A stretch of 64,000 nucleotides of DNA, taken from assembly GCF_023078275.1 (NCBI RefSeq), contig NC_062998.1, forward strand, positions 16,815,916 through 16,879,915. Direction: 5' to 3'. Shown here piece after piece: positions 20,891 to 31,140 of the stretch. Both the position numbers and the translations under genes were made by a program. A model generated the notes under the pieces. The model was not told the origin of the DNA and made no database searches. It saw only the letters and a program-made list of their open reading frames with translations. Position 1 is the first letter of the stretch. Each line of letters starts with the position of its first letter. The stretch comes from Leguminivora glycinivorella (taxonomy: Eukaryota; Arthropoda; Insecta; Lepidoptera; Tortricidae).

Positions 20891-23756
20891 AGGCCATCAT
20901 ACATTTAACATTTTTCACCAAAATATTCAGAGCCTAAGATCTAAAATGAGCCAGATTGAAATTCTTACAGATGCAAATAATATAGACGTTCTCTGTTTCA
21001 CGGAAACCTTCCTAAAGGGTAATGAAGTGGGCACTTTACAATTAGAGGGTTACAACTTGGGGTCATATTTTTGTAGATCCCGCAAATCTAGGGGAGGTGT
21101 ATGTATCTATCTAAAAAAAAACTTAAATTATGTAAATTTACAATGGATATCAGATATGTCTGTTGAAACGCACCTGGAAATGTGTGGAGTATTTATACCT
21201 GAGCTGAATTATGTTGTAATAGCGGTTTATAGAATACCTGGTAGCGATTTCAAACTATTCATTGAAAGATTTGAGTTGCTTTTAAGCAAGTTACTATTAC
21301 GTATTAGAAATCTAAAACAAAAAATTTTCATAGCAGGAGATTTTAACATAAATATATTGAGCGAGGATGGTCCATCGACTGAGTTCGTGTCGATACTAGC
21401 AAAATTTAACCTTATCCCTACTATTCATGAACCCACTAGAATAACTCACTTATCCCAAACGTGTATTGATAATATTTTAACTAACCACCGTAAATGTATT
21501 TCAAAAGTATTGAATATGGGACTATCCGACCACACAGGACAAATGATTGAGATACCCACAAGTATAGCTTTTCAGGAAAAGTACTGGTATACAAATATCA
21601 GAAGAATTAATGATAATATAGAGATCTTCGTCAAGTATATTTCACAAATAAACTTTTCTGAAGTGTATACACAGGATGATGTAAATGATGCATATAATAT
21701 ATTTATAGACCTCTTTCAGTTAATATACAGTCTTTGCATCCCCATTCAACAAGTTAAAAAAACATGTAAAAAAAGACCCAATTGGAAAACTCCTGGAATA
21801 ATTACATCCAGTAAAACTAAACGCAATATGTACTTACGTATTCAAAAATGTAGGAAAAGTTCGAATGTAATATTATATAGAAGATATTGTAAAATGTTGA
21901 AAAGAATTATACGGAAATCGAGAATAATATCAAACGATAAATATATAAAAAATAGTATTAATACAACTAAAGCCACGTGGGACCTTATAAGGCAACATAC
22001 ATTACCCTCAAATAGTATTTCTCCGACTGTGGAAAAACTAAATTCAAATGGTAATGTCATAACGGATCCTTTACAAATAGCAGAAACATTTAATACTTTT
22101 TATGTGAGCCAAAATTTAGATAAGTTGCTATGCCCCTCAGAATATAAATTAACAGCAAATAAAGAATCAAGTAGCATGTTTATTGTACCCGTGGACGCTT
22201 ATGAAATAAAAAAAATTGTCAATACAATAAAAAACAAAAAAAGCTCCGGTCATGATGGTATTCCAATGCAACTAATCAAGTCATGTATTGACTATATTAT
22301 TAATCCATTAGTTCATATAATAAATTTAATGTTAAGTACTAGTACATTTCCAGACGCCTTAAAGAAGGCAATTATTAAACCACTGCATAAAAAGGGCGCA
22401 TTGGATAATGTAAATAATTATAGGCCTATAGCGCTTTTGCCTTGTTTTTCTAAAATATTTGAGAGGGTAATTTTAAACCGGTTAAATACGTATTTAAGTA
22501 AAAAAAACATACTTAATCCAAACCAATTTGGTTTTCAAAAACAAAAATCCACATCCTTAGCAGTTTTCAAAATGTTTAATGACATATGGGATAAAGTCAA
22601 TAGTAACAAACCATGTGTATCTCTGTTGCTAGATATGTCTAAGGCATTTGACTGTGTTGTTTATGAAATTCTTTTAAAACAGTTGGATAATGCTGGAATA
22701 AGGGGACATGCTCTGAAACTATTTGAAAGTTACCTGACGAATAGGCAGCAATCAACAGAGGTTGTTAGTTATGACAAGGAGCAGAAAACTTTGATCAGCA
22801 CACAGTCAGCCTTTGAAACTAATAAAGTCGGGGTACCTCAGGGGAGTGTTTTAGGGCCTACGTTGTTCCTGATTTATATTAATGAGCTTCCAGAAATTGT
22901 CAATGAATTATGTATTTTGTTTGCTGACGACGCAACAATACTGTTTTCGGGTGATAAGTCAAACACTTGGGAATTAGAACAAAATATTAATAACACCCTC
23001 CACAAAGTGGTTAACTGGCTTAAAACTCTAAATCTAAAAGTAAATTTAACCAAAACAAAACTTATTAGTTTCAGAAACTATAAAACACCCTCTCTGTGCT
23101 TGAATGTTGCAGAAAGTGGCACATTGATTGAAGAAGTAAATAGTATACCATTTCTTGGGATCACAATAGATACTTTCTTAAACTGGAAGGAACATATTGC
23201 TAAAATAAATAAGATTATATCTAGTAAGTGTTATGCACTATCAATACTTTCGGCTACTTGCTCTGAGGATGTCGGAAAAAAGTTTTATTACGGAAGTGTG
23301 TTTCCACTGCTAACATACGGTGTTATTTTCTGGGGAAATTCGGTGGACATCCAAAGTACATTCATTCTCCAGAAACGATGCTTGCGCACAATATATCGCA
23401 TGCATACTGAGCAATCTTTGCGTGGGATATTTAAAGAAAAGCGTTATCTTACACTTACTGGGATATACATTTTAGAACTTTGTCTGTTTATAAAGAACAA
23501 CAATGATTATTTTAGGAAAAAATCGTCACACAGAGACAATCTCAGAGAGCAGTATAAATTTAATCTCGTGTGTCCAAAATCAAATAACGCATTGTACTAT
23601 AGATGCGCATACAATACTGCAATACGTGTTTTTAATGCCTTACCAGTTGAGATAAAGATGTTGGAGGGTAATAGATATAAGCTTAAGTTAAAAAATTGGT
23701 TGGTAGAAAATGTTTTCTACGACCTAAATGAGTTTTTTCTGAAATATCCCGGGTAA
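20850..23756 (+). CDS. LINE ORF2: APE endonuclease and reverse transcriptase
   Basis: An open frame from a stop at 20847 to the TAA at 23754-23756. Counting from the GTG at 20871 it is 961 residues. Endonuclease: HQN (N18), TET (E45), GDFN (D157, N159) and SDH (D220, H221), all present. Reverse transcriptase: GHDGIP, the LLLDMSKAFD motif, GVPQGSVLGP and FADD (684-687), followed by KVNLTKTK, then thumb and C-terminal tail. All catalytic residues that can be checked are intact. There is no ATG before Met26, which is already past the essential Asn18, so the protein must start at a non-AUG codon or be made by re-initiation or frameshifting from ORF1. ORF2 is in the +1 frame relative to ORF1 with an overlap of at most 41 bases. 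Confidence 0.9.
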   Translation, partial: SLKICYLVIFFVTKGHHTFNIFHQNIQSLRSKMSQIEILTDANNIDVLCFTETFLKGNEVGTLQLEGYNLGSYFCRSRKSRGGVCIYLKKNLNYVNLQWISDMSVETHLEMCGVFIPELNYVVIAVYRIPGSDFKLFIERFELLLSKLLLRIRNLKQKIFIAGDFNINILSEDGPSTEFVSILAKFNLIPTIHEPTRITHLSQTCIDNILTNHRKCISKVLNMGLSDHTGQMIEIPTSIAFQEKYWYTNIRRINDNIEIFVKYISQINFSEVYTQDDVNDAYNIFIDLFQLIYSLCIPIQQVKKTCKKRPNWKTPGIITSSKTKRNMYLRIQKCRKSSNVILYRRYCKMLKRIIRKSRIISNDKYIKNSINTTKATWDLIRQHTLPSNSISPTVEKLNSNGNVITDPLQIAETFNTFYVSQNLDKLLCPSEYKLTANKESSSMFIVPVDAYEIKKIVNTIKNKKSSGHDGIPMQLIKSCIDYIINPLVHIINLMLSTSTFPDALKKAIIKPLHKKGALDNVNNYRPIALLPCFSKIFERVILNRLNTYLSKKNILNPNQFGFQKQKSTSLAVFKMFNDIWDKVNSNKPCVSLLLDMSKAFDCVVYEILLKQLDNAGIRGHALKLFESYLTNRQQSTEVVSYDKEQKTLISTQSAFETNKVGVPQGSVLGPTLFLIYINELPEIVNELCILFADDATILFSGDKSNTWELEQNINNTLHKVVNWLKTLNLKVNLTKTKLISFRNYKTPSLCLNVAESGTLIEEVNSIPFLGITIDTFLNWKEHIAKINKIISSKCYALSILSATCSEDVGKKFYYGSVFPLLTYGVIFWGNSVDIQSTFILQKRCLRTIYRMHTEQSLRGIFKEKRYLTLTGIYILELCLFIKNNNDYFRKKSSHRDNLREQYKFNLVCPKSNNALYYRCAYNTAIRVFNALPVEIKMLEGNRYKLKLKNWLVENVFYDLNEFFLKYPG

Positions 23757-23884
23757 TAATTATAAGTTAGCCAGTAAGCTAATATAGTCAGTAGTTTTTT
23801 AAGAATATTGTACGCTCGAAATGGGCAACTGTTGATACCGAATTTCCTGTATATCATACCATCTTATGTACACAGTTAACAATT

Positions 23885-23890
23885 AATAAA
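23885..23890 (+). terminator. Poly-A signal of the LINE
   Basis: AATAAA about 130 bp after the ORF2 stop, followed by the TTTAC-repeat tail. Confidence 0.5.
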
Positions 23891-24261
23891 TTTTACTTTA
23901 CTTTTACTTTACATAGTTTTTTATCACGTGGTTGAAAAGTTTTTTCGGCAATTTTATCGGCTTTGAGAGTGATTAAGTATCTCCAAAAGTGTTTGTATCA
24001 AAATAGGATTTTAGCAAACTTTATATAATTATATAAACGATTTATCGATTGGTGTCGATGACTGGTGAACATGATCATTTTACTAGAAATAAACATGTTT
24101 CATCTTTTCTTACGTGTATGGACATAGCCCGCTTAAAAATGGATTTTATAAACTAGGTATAAGTAGCGGTTTACAAAATAGTCAAAATACACCTATCAAA
24201 ATGTACCAAATCTACTCAAAATATAAAGTATTCTTTTCGAGTAAAATGGCTGTGGCATACG

Positions 24262-24854
24262 TACGAACTCTAAAATACTAAACAATTACTCTGTAAAAAC
24301 TATCTTCACCCCACACAGGAAAATTGCACAGTTCTTGCGGTCACCTAAGGACAATTTTCCTCTGGAAAAACCTGGTGTGTACAAATTTGAGTGCAGTTGT
24401 GGCAGTTCTTACATAGGGCAGACCAAGCGCACTATTGCCTGCAGAATTAAAGAACACATTGCTGCAGTCAAAAAGAACGATACTCTCAAGTCGGTTATTG
24501 CTCAACATCTCATTGAGTCGGGTGCAAATCATTGGATCGAGTTGCATAGTCCTAAGGTAATTTCGACGGAACGCCACTACATACCGAGATTGGTAATCTA
24601 GAGAAGCCATTGAGATTCACAAATATAAAAATTTCAATCGTGAGGATGGTTTCAAACTATCTAATGTATGGAATCCAGTGATTTGTTTGTGTAAAAAACC
24701 GGTGAACTCAGAATTGAACAAACGTAGTGACACTGTGAGTGTAGTGTGTTTGGACAGACCATCGAGTGTGAATGCGACCAGTGGTAACGCTGAAAGTGAA
24801 CGCAGCCGACGCGCGCGAAGGAGGGTAGATCGCGCGCTGTCTATGCAACTTTAA
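24262..24854 (+). pseudogene. Penelope-like element, GIY-YIG endonuclease end, frameshifted
   Basis: In-frame from about 24284 the translation reads NNYSVKTIFTPHRKI, then LRSPKD, GVYKFECSCG and SYIGQTKR. It continues with KEHIAAVKK and TERHY. This is the GIY-YIG nuclease of Penelope-like elements, with the GVY and YIG motifs and the CxC spacing typical of that group. The frame stops at 24599. The next part (REAIEIHKYKNFNREDG, then LSNVWNPV) continues in another frame from 24600 to a stop at 24852, so a small indel near 24597 breaks it. The reverse transcriptase half is missing upstream. A homologous fragment lies at 62883-63416. Dead remnant. Confidence 0.85.
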
Positions 24855-27101
24855 CATCCACTCGCCTTCGTCAGTTTTCCGTGATCATGATGCATGCAAC
24901 TGCGTCGAAATATCGGGAGCTCGACAAAAATCAAAAAGGTAATCACGGTCTATATCCCGGTCAATATAAGTCCAATGAAAATAACCGTGAATCATTCAAA
25001 ACTCTTATAGAGTAGGTATGTCAGTTAGACAATTTTCCTGAAACTTTTTTATTAATAGTGTCGATGCTGATTCTTGGAAGTGGTAGTATAATGCCGACTT
25101 CGTCATGTTAAAATATCAGGAAAACTCAGAAAATGATATAAATGAACTGGAGATATTTTATGTTTTACTATAAGTAGATGTATTCAAGTATTCAGCCATC
25201 TTTCCCTCGAACCCGTTTCTGACAGTCCAGAGTAGTCTGATTACGTCGAGATGGAAAACAGATATCTCAATTTGACGAGTTAATTACACTAACCCAGCCC
25301 TGCTTGATGGTTTCATCGTGTTTTTTCAATTCAATTTCAGCATAACTTCAGGCTAGACCAAAATAAGGCATTTCGGTTCACACGACGCAGGTACCTGTAC
25401 CTACCTATACCTACGTATATTATACCTGCGTAAGTACTTCTGGCTAAGCAATTAATTGCACACTTGATGAACAAGGTATTTCGATGTCTTTGTTGTGATA
25501 TATATTCCAAGTATTGTTAAGAACACGAGTAATAATAATATGGATTCTTTGGAATGCATTCTGATAATTACTTCCTATAATTATAACTGCGATAAAGAGG
25601 GGATCTCATGCCAATTACTTGTTGTATTTATATTTTAATTATTTTGTCTGGCGACAAAAGGCCATTTGACGATTTTAAAAGTCGTTCTTATTAATTACAG
25701 TCTGAACCAAAAAAAATATAATCACATTTTATTTGACTTAAAAATTGATATGTCTAGTAGCACAGTATAATAAAGAGTACTATCACTAGTAGCCTATTCT
25801 GTGTAAGTATTTCCATACAAAACCAAATAGTGCATAAATATAAATTTTAAGTGAAATTGGTGAAACATGATTAGCAAGTGATTACTACATTAAACAAGAT
25901 TTAATAATATCTTATTATATCTACCCGTCATACAGCCACAGTCATGTCCACGGTAACGTTACATAGGTGATAGGCCCCTAATAAATACCTATAGTACCAG
26001 CTAGTTTGGGGCTAGGTTGACCTGTGTATAAGTTATCCTACAATATTTACATTTTTATGTACATGGAGCGAGCATTCCAAGCTTTTTTATTCACTGACGG
26101 CATGACGCGACGAGGAATGAAGGTTACAATTTCAGTGCCCCCTAGGTATCCTTCTGCATTCTTAAATATTTGCAGGTACATTCAGCTTCAATAAGTATAA
26201 GTAGCAGATTTTTAAAACCACTCAATTTGCCTGTCATCCGCGATTTTTTTTACGCAATAATGCGTAGGTAATTTAGTCCTCAGTCCTGTACTTATCCATT
26301 ATTTTTGTTCAGTAATTAATGTTCATGATTTGTGTTCTTCGTATTTCTTGTTAAAAGGTACCTTTTAACACGCATTTAGGTCTACCACCTACAGTCGCCA
26401 TCAAATATAGCGGAGCACCCGTGGTGCTCATAAATATCTGACCACACGCTCGAATGGCCACTGCACAACAGGAATACATGTACCAAGTCTTAAATTTTAA
26501 ACCTAATAAGATGGCATTTAGCTTGCTGTTCCTCCACGGAATATAAATAGAGAATGGTTTAAAATATAAAGTATAATTACTGAGTTACGCGCTTTACGTG
26601 TCAAACGATTCTAGGTTCTACGGGTTTTTTTAAATTTAGTTCAGGGATTATTCAATTAGCCAAGAAAATAAAAAAGCTTTAGATAATGAAATATATTATT
26701 CAGCTTATTTTTACAAGCTTTTATTTAACTTCCCTTGTTTAGTAGGTATGTTTAGTTTGAGTCAAAACGTAGAAGCTAAATTTGACCCACTTCCCGGTTT
26801 CCAATTCAGCTGAAATTTTGCACACATATGTAAATCACGTGACAATGCAATATGTATTATGGCACGAAGGAGCTGATCTGATGATGGAGCAGAAAGGTGG
26901 TCATAATTAAGAACTCTGTTATAAAACGTCGTATCCCCATCGAGTAAGAGGTTTTTAGAAATGTCTCGGAGAGCAGTAGATGACTGTTGAAAGAAAGGTA
27001 TAGTCGGCGATAAAAGCTTGTGCCAAAAATATATTTTTTTTGCAAAAATACTTATTTATAAATTAAAGAACGTCGTAAAATACATATTTTTGTTTCGGGC
27101 T
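24855..27101. other. Intron or intergenic, no exon seen
   Basis: AT-rich. It contains a SINE tail fragment at about 26005-26050 (GGGGCTAGGTTGACCTGTGT). A missing upstream exon of the DRC9-like gene could hide here, but I could not find one with matching phase. Confidence 0.4.
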
Positions 27102-27243
27102 TTTATTGCTGACTGTACAATTTATATTCATCAAGGCAAATTCTAACAACGCAAAACACAATATCTTAGTGTTATCACAATGCTCCTATAGCTACATCAT
27201 GTCGCCATCCTCGAACTTGCTCGATGGTACAGTCAGCAATAAA
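27102..27243. mobile_element. MITE with TTTATTGCTGACTGTA ends
   Basis: The left TTTATTGCTGACTGTA is mirrored exactly by TACAGTCAGCAATAAA at the right. About 142 bp, non-coding. Confidence 0.8.
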
Positions 27244-27530
27244 GATGAATACAGTCAAAATGCAAAACATACAAACACACTATAAAAATACACCTACACT
27301 ACTTTAATATAATATATACAGACAATAAAGTCATGTATACATATAATTGGCACTTCAAACGTATGTAATAATATGTATCTTTTTATTGCTTTCCCGACTT
27401 ATAATTAAAAATGTCCCTATAATTAAAGATTTGTGCCATCGATTTGTAATGAAAAAATCCTACTTAAGAAAAAATAAAAAAAAATTAAAATAGATTTGAC
27501 ACCGGCCGATAATTTTGACATGACGTGACG

Positions 27531-27654
27531 TCGGGGATAGTGCAATACCGCGTATCTAACAAAACACATAGCTAGAGTTCAACACGGCAACAATTTACAA
27601 AGAAATTGGAACTTATTGACTTTTTTTAGTTACGCGGTATTGCACTATCCCCGA
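27531..27654. mobile_element. MITE with 24-bp exact inverted ends
   Basis: TCGGGGATAGTGCAATACCG at the left and its exact complement at the right (total arm 24 bp). About 124 bp, non-coding. Confidence 0.82.
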
Positions 27655-27962
27655 TGATATCATGATTTTAAAATAAAGCAATATGTCATTTGTTCTTATA
27701 AAAAATAAAAACACGCAAAAATATTTGGGGAAATATGATTTTGGCCACCTCCAGGCTGCGAACAGCGCCATCTAGTTTTAAGCCTAAAAGGCCCATACAT
27801 TTCAGGGGTACGTTTTTTTGTATGGGCTTTGTTAGTCTAGTGTGAAGTCGTTCTTGATTTCAACTAAGTATTTATTTTATCATACTGGTATTCCGAGTCC
27901 ACAGCGACATCTATACGAAATCTCTGATGCAGGCTCTTAGCGCCATCTGTCGTTGTTTTCAG

Positions 27963-28047
27963 AGGGCAGCTCCGAACTCCGCAGTCGGTACTGGAGGTAC
28001 AGCGACGAGCGAGAGAAGGCGCAACACAACAAGCTCGTTTTGGATCG
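27963..28047 (+). CDS. DRC9/IQCG-like exon
   Basis: Acceptor TTGTTTTCAG at 27962 and donor CG|GTTAGT at 28047. The frame begins with two bases completing a codon and ends two bases into a codon. It reads GSSELRSRYWRY, then SDEREKAQHNKLVLD. The phase at the end (2) matches the acceptor of the next exon at 29097 and gives Arg at the junction. Charged and helical, as expected of the coiled-coil body of this nexin-dynein regulatory complex protein. Assignment rests on the downstream exons. Confidence 0.65.
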
Positions 28048-28371
28048 GTTAGTCTCCCGTAAAATCTGGTAGATGTCCCTAGCAAAACAACTTTTCAGGG
28101 TAATTAGCGTTGAAATTTGTACAGTCAGCATCGAATATACTGTGACAGCTATAGCTCTCATATACCGTAACAATAAGTACAAGTAATTAGTAAGTTTTTT
28201 AAACTGTACATATACATAAACGTAATGTACTCACACCAATTAACATGGGTAAGTTACGATATATCTTGTCAATTTGCACGTTGTACATTGAAATTTTTCC
28301 TTAGTTACCCTTCGACCACGAAAACTGTAAGTTCATACATCATACGCGATATAATCTGCTTTCATGAGTAA

Positions 28372-28494
28372 CGCCGTGTCTTGCGTGGGCGACGATCGCG
28401 CGATGGTCGCGCGATGGCGATGCGACGCATACGAAATCAAACCCTATCGATATGGAAGTATGAGACGCGATGGTCGCCCACGCAAGACACGGCG
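28372..28494. mobile_element. MITE with 21-bp perfect inverted ends and TAA duplication
   Basis: CGCCGTGTCTTGCGTGGGCG(A) is mirrored exactly at the right end. TAA stands on both sides (28369-28371 and 28495-28497). The interior is CG-rich with GATGGTCGCGCGATGGC-type repeats. A three-base TAA duplication would fit PIF/Harbinger-like MITEs (inference). It lies in an intron of the DRC9-like gene. Confidence 0.8.
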
Positions 28495-29096
28495 TAAATA
28501 TCGGGCAAACCGAAGCAATATTAATAATAGGTAAATTTTTAAACTGACTTTTGCGCATCCGAGATGACTTGGACAAAGAGTAGGTAACCTGAAAACTTTT
28601 TATCAAAATTGGAGGTACATAGTTAAAGATCGTTATCAGCGTGCTGTATTGGTGTATACACAAGTATTTAAAACGTTATATACTTAACGATAATTTATAA
28701 TTACTTATTATTATATATATATACATATTTATAATTACTTATCTAAATTACATTGAACAAATAACTGAAATTTGTTCAACAGATTTGGGTTCGTGCACTA
28801 CTTATACTTTTGACTTTAACTAACTTGAATAACAATTTAGATATCGTAAAATTGCATTTGATTATTTGGATTAAAATAATATACTTACACTTCGCGTATG
28901 TAACATAATAAGTCATTTACAAACTATATTGTTTTAAAAATATATAATCGGAAAAGGCTTTGTCGTAGAAGTGTAATCCTTAGAAGGTAAGTATTTATTT
29001 TTTTAAGAACAAGGTGAATATTTAAATGTAGTTTTTTTTGAGGTTTGGTGATAACGATCTCTAAAAGATGGTAACGAACTTTTTTTTTAAATATAG

Positions 29097-29243
29097 TGAG
29101 GTGGTGAAAAAGATGGTAACGAAAACTCTGGTGGAGCTGGCAGAGGCCGGGCGGTGTCGGGCGCTGCGGTGCGCCGTGCAGGCTCTGCGCCAGCGGCATG
29201 AGACGGCCGCCGCCGCGGGCCTGGCGCACGACAGGCTGAGACA
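29097..29243 (+). CDS. DRC9/IQCG-like exon, first of three tandem copies
   Basis: The acceptor is a T run ending AAATATAG at 29096. The donor is ACA|GTAAGC at 29243. 147 nt, with phase 2 at both ends. It reads EVVKKMVTKTLVELAEAG, then CRALRCAVQALRQRHE and AGLAHDRLR, and joins to the 27963 exon on its left and the 30337 exon on its right without a stop. GC-rich, in contrast to the flanking introns. Most of this exon with its donor is repeated twice downstream, but only this copy has a proper acceptor. Confidence 0.75.
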
Positions 29244-29580
29244 GTAAGCACTGGCGTTACAGACGTGAGACATGGAGGACTGGTGGAGCTGGCAGAGGCC
29301 GGGCGGTGTGGGGCGCTGCGGTGCGCCGTGCAGGCTCTGCGCCAGCGGCATGAGACGGCCGCCGCCGCGGGCCTGGCGCACGACAGGCTGAGACAGTAAG
29401 CACTGGCGTTACATGTAGTGACGTGAGACATGGAGGACTGGTGGAGCTGGCAGAGGCTGGGCGGTGTGGGGCGCTGCGGTGCGCCGTGCAGGCTCTGCGC
29501 CAGCGGCATGAGACGGCCGCCGCCGCGGGCCTGGCGCACGACACACTGATACAGTATAAGCACGTGCGTTAAAGCCGGCT
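29128..29580 (+). repeat. Tandem triplication of an exon-donor segment
   Basis: Three copies begin at CTGGTGGAGCTGG: 29128, 29280 and 29438 (periods 152 and 158). Copies 1 and 2 end in the donor GAGACAGTAAGC. Copy 3 has GATACAGTATAAGC. Copies 2 and 3 lack the T-rich acceptor, and only about 37 bp separate each from the previous donor, too short for a normal intron. A collapsed relic of a fourth copy (CCTGGTAGAGCTGGC fused to GCGCGAGACAGTGTA) is at about 29639-29673. Confidence 0.9.
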
Positions 29581-29737
29581 ACTCACACACCTGCCGCAGG
29601 AGCAATCTAAGAGACATGGTAATATTGGTAATGAAGGGCCTGGTAGAGCTGGCGGGGCCAAGCGCGAGACAGTGTACACGGATTTATAGGGTTTCATCCA
29701 ACTGCAAAAATTATACATAAGTAATAATAATAATAAG

Positions 29738-29935
29738 GTAAGGGCATTTATTTGTGTGATGAGCACAGATATTTGTTCCTGAGTCATGGATGTTTTCTAT
29801 GTATATAAGTATTTATATATTATATATATCGTTGTCTGAGTACCCACAACACAAGCCTTCTTGAGCTTACCGTGGGCCTCAGTCAATCTGTGTAAGAATG
29901 TCCTATAATATTTATGTCCTATAATATTTATTTAA
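29738..29935 (+). mobile_element. Metulj-like SINE, head truncated
   Basis: Starts at AAGGTAAGGGCATTTATTTG, has GAGTCATGGATGTTTTCT and ATATCGTTGTCTGAGTACCC, and ends CTGTGTAAGAATGTCCTATA. Sits in an intron of the DRC9-like gene. Confidence 0.75.
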
Positions 29936-29965
29936 TGTGCATGCGGGTGATATAAGCGATTCTAT

Positions 29966-30175
29966 TTTAAACCCCCGACGCAAAAACGACGGGGTGTTAT
30001 AAGTTAGATGTGTCTGTCTGTATGTCTGTTTGTCTGTGTGTGTGTATGTCTGTGGCATCGTAGCTCCCGAACGGATGAACCGATTTAGAGTTAGGTTTTT
30101 TGTTTGAAACCTGAATTAGACGGGAGTGTTCTTTGCCATGTTTCATGAAAATCGGTCCACTATGGTCGGGGTTTT
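29966..30175 (+). repeat. CGACGCAAAAACGACG-type dispersed repeat
   Basis: Shares the CCCCCGACGCAAAAACGACG start, TGTCTG microsatellite and GGCATCGTAGCTCCCGAACG with the copy at 882-1108. Confidence 0.75.
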
Positions 30176-30336
30176 TTTTTTTTTCAAAATGTATGTACTT
30201 TTTGTTGTTAGGTTATTTACATATTACACAGAGATTAAGCTCATCGCTAAATTAATGAAATGGGTCGAACTTGTTTGTTTCTAAGCGCGACCCGACGAAA
30301 AACAGCTCAGAGTAACGCTTTGATTTTTATTCCCAG

Positions 30337-30442
30337 AAAAAGAGAAGCCATTACCGGGGAACTGAAATTGATGCGAAACCAATTTGCGCAAGAACTACGC
30401 AGCGCGGACTGCAAAGTCGCATTTCTACGAGACAAACTGAAA
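30337..30442 (+). CDS. DRC9/IQCG-like exon
   Basis: Acceptor TTTTTATTCCCAG at 30336 and donor CTGAAA|GTAAGA at 30442. The first base completes a codon left by the 29243 donor (CA+A, Gln). It then encodes 35 residues, KREAITGELKLMRNQFAQEL and so on to DKLK. It ends in phase 0. The region is a charged helix with the look of the central coiled coil of IQCG, where a similar EVAYLRDQL-like stretch occurs by my recollection. Confidence 0.8.
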
Positions 30443-30563
30443 GTAAGATTAAGTTTATAACGACAGAATCTGTTATATAAGATTAATACTCTGACGGTTA
30501 CGTAGTGCAGACTCTTGATATCTTTTAAATTTAAATGGACAAGATATTTCGTTGCCCACACAG

Positions 30564-30734
30564 AAAAAAAATATAGGACGACACTATGATCACTTTTATA
30601 TAGTTTTACCTGAAATTGAAAAAATGTTTAAAATGCTGAGAAGGTCCGATTTTACTGCACCCGAGAAAGGCGCCATGTTTGACGTCCCTCCTACTACATT
30701 CGATATCGGATCGGATAATGTGAAAATGCTCTAA
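30564..30734 (+). CDS. Possible alternative last exon of the DRC9-like gene
   Basis: A good acceptor (TTCGTTGCCCACACAG, ending 30563) opens a frame in phase 0, the same phase as the donor at 30442. It encodes 56 residues (KKNIGRHYDHFYIVL, then LPEIEKMFKMLRRS, GAMFDVPPTTFDIG) to a TAA at 30732-30734. An ATTAAA lies about 30 bp beyond. Using it would end the protein before the IQ motif. I do not recognise the sequence. It could also be a degraded gene fragment or a chance frame. Confidence 0.35.
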   Translation, partial: KKNIGRHYDHFYIVLPEIEKMFKMLRRSDFTAPEKGAMFDVPPTTFDIGSDNVKML

Positions 30735-31140
30735 TAACTCTACAAAAAAATATTGTTTATTAAAATGATTTAATACAGGATAAACCTTAGTTTTAATTTT
30801 ATTATTTTTATTTACTTGATAAATTTATTTGTTATTATTTACTTAATTTGAAATAAAGGTTTAATACTAACTTACATTTGAAATAAGGCAGCATTTCCTC
30901 CGCCAGCTCTTCGGTTACCAATAACTTCAACCAGAAGCTTCCTGATTCGTCGTTAGTGTTGAAACGTGTCTTAATTGAAATGAAAATATGAAATTAACTA
31001 CCAGTTGGAACGTACTTTGTATTTCCTAGAAAATTTATTAGAATCCCAAGCAAGGTTGGTCTTTGTTGAAAAACAGTGAATAAATACCGTTCCAGTCTGT
31101 AATTAACAACATATTTTTAAGTAAACGTGGGGAAACTCAG

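Larger units (their letters stand above)
19379..23916 (+). mobile_element. Coding-intact two-ORF non-LTR retrotransposon (CR1/Jockey-type)
   Basis: ORF1 (zinc finger, coiled coil, degenerate esterase-like domain) and ORF2 (APE-type endonuclease plus reverse transcriptase) are both uninterrupted and overlap. The 3' UTR is short, with AATAAA at 23885-23890. It ends in a (TTTAC)n-like tail (about 23890-23916) in place of a pure poly-A. Such short-repeat tails and a PHD-plus-esterase ORF1 are features of CR1-group elements, which is why I favour that assignment. The 5' boundary is not defined and I found no target duplication. The element lies in the proposed first intron of the DRC9-like gene in the same orientation. 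Confidence 0.88.

Noticed and set aside
29087..29563. Long minus-strand frames (up to 158 codons) across the GC-rich triplication
   Set aside because: They are the antisense of the DRC9 exon repeats. The plus-strand exon has splice sites and phase support.
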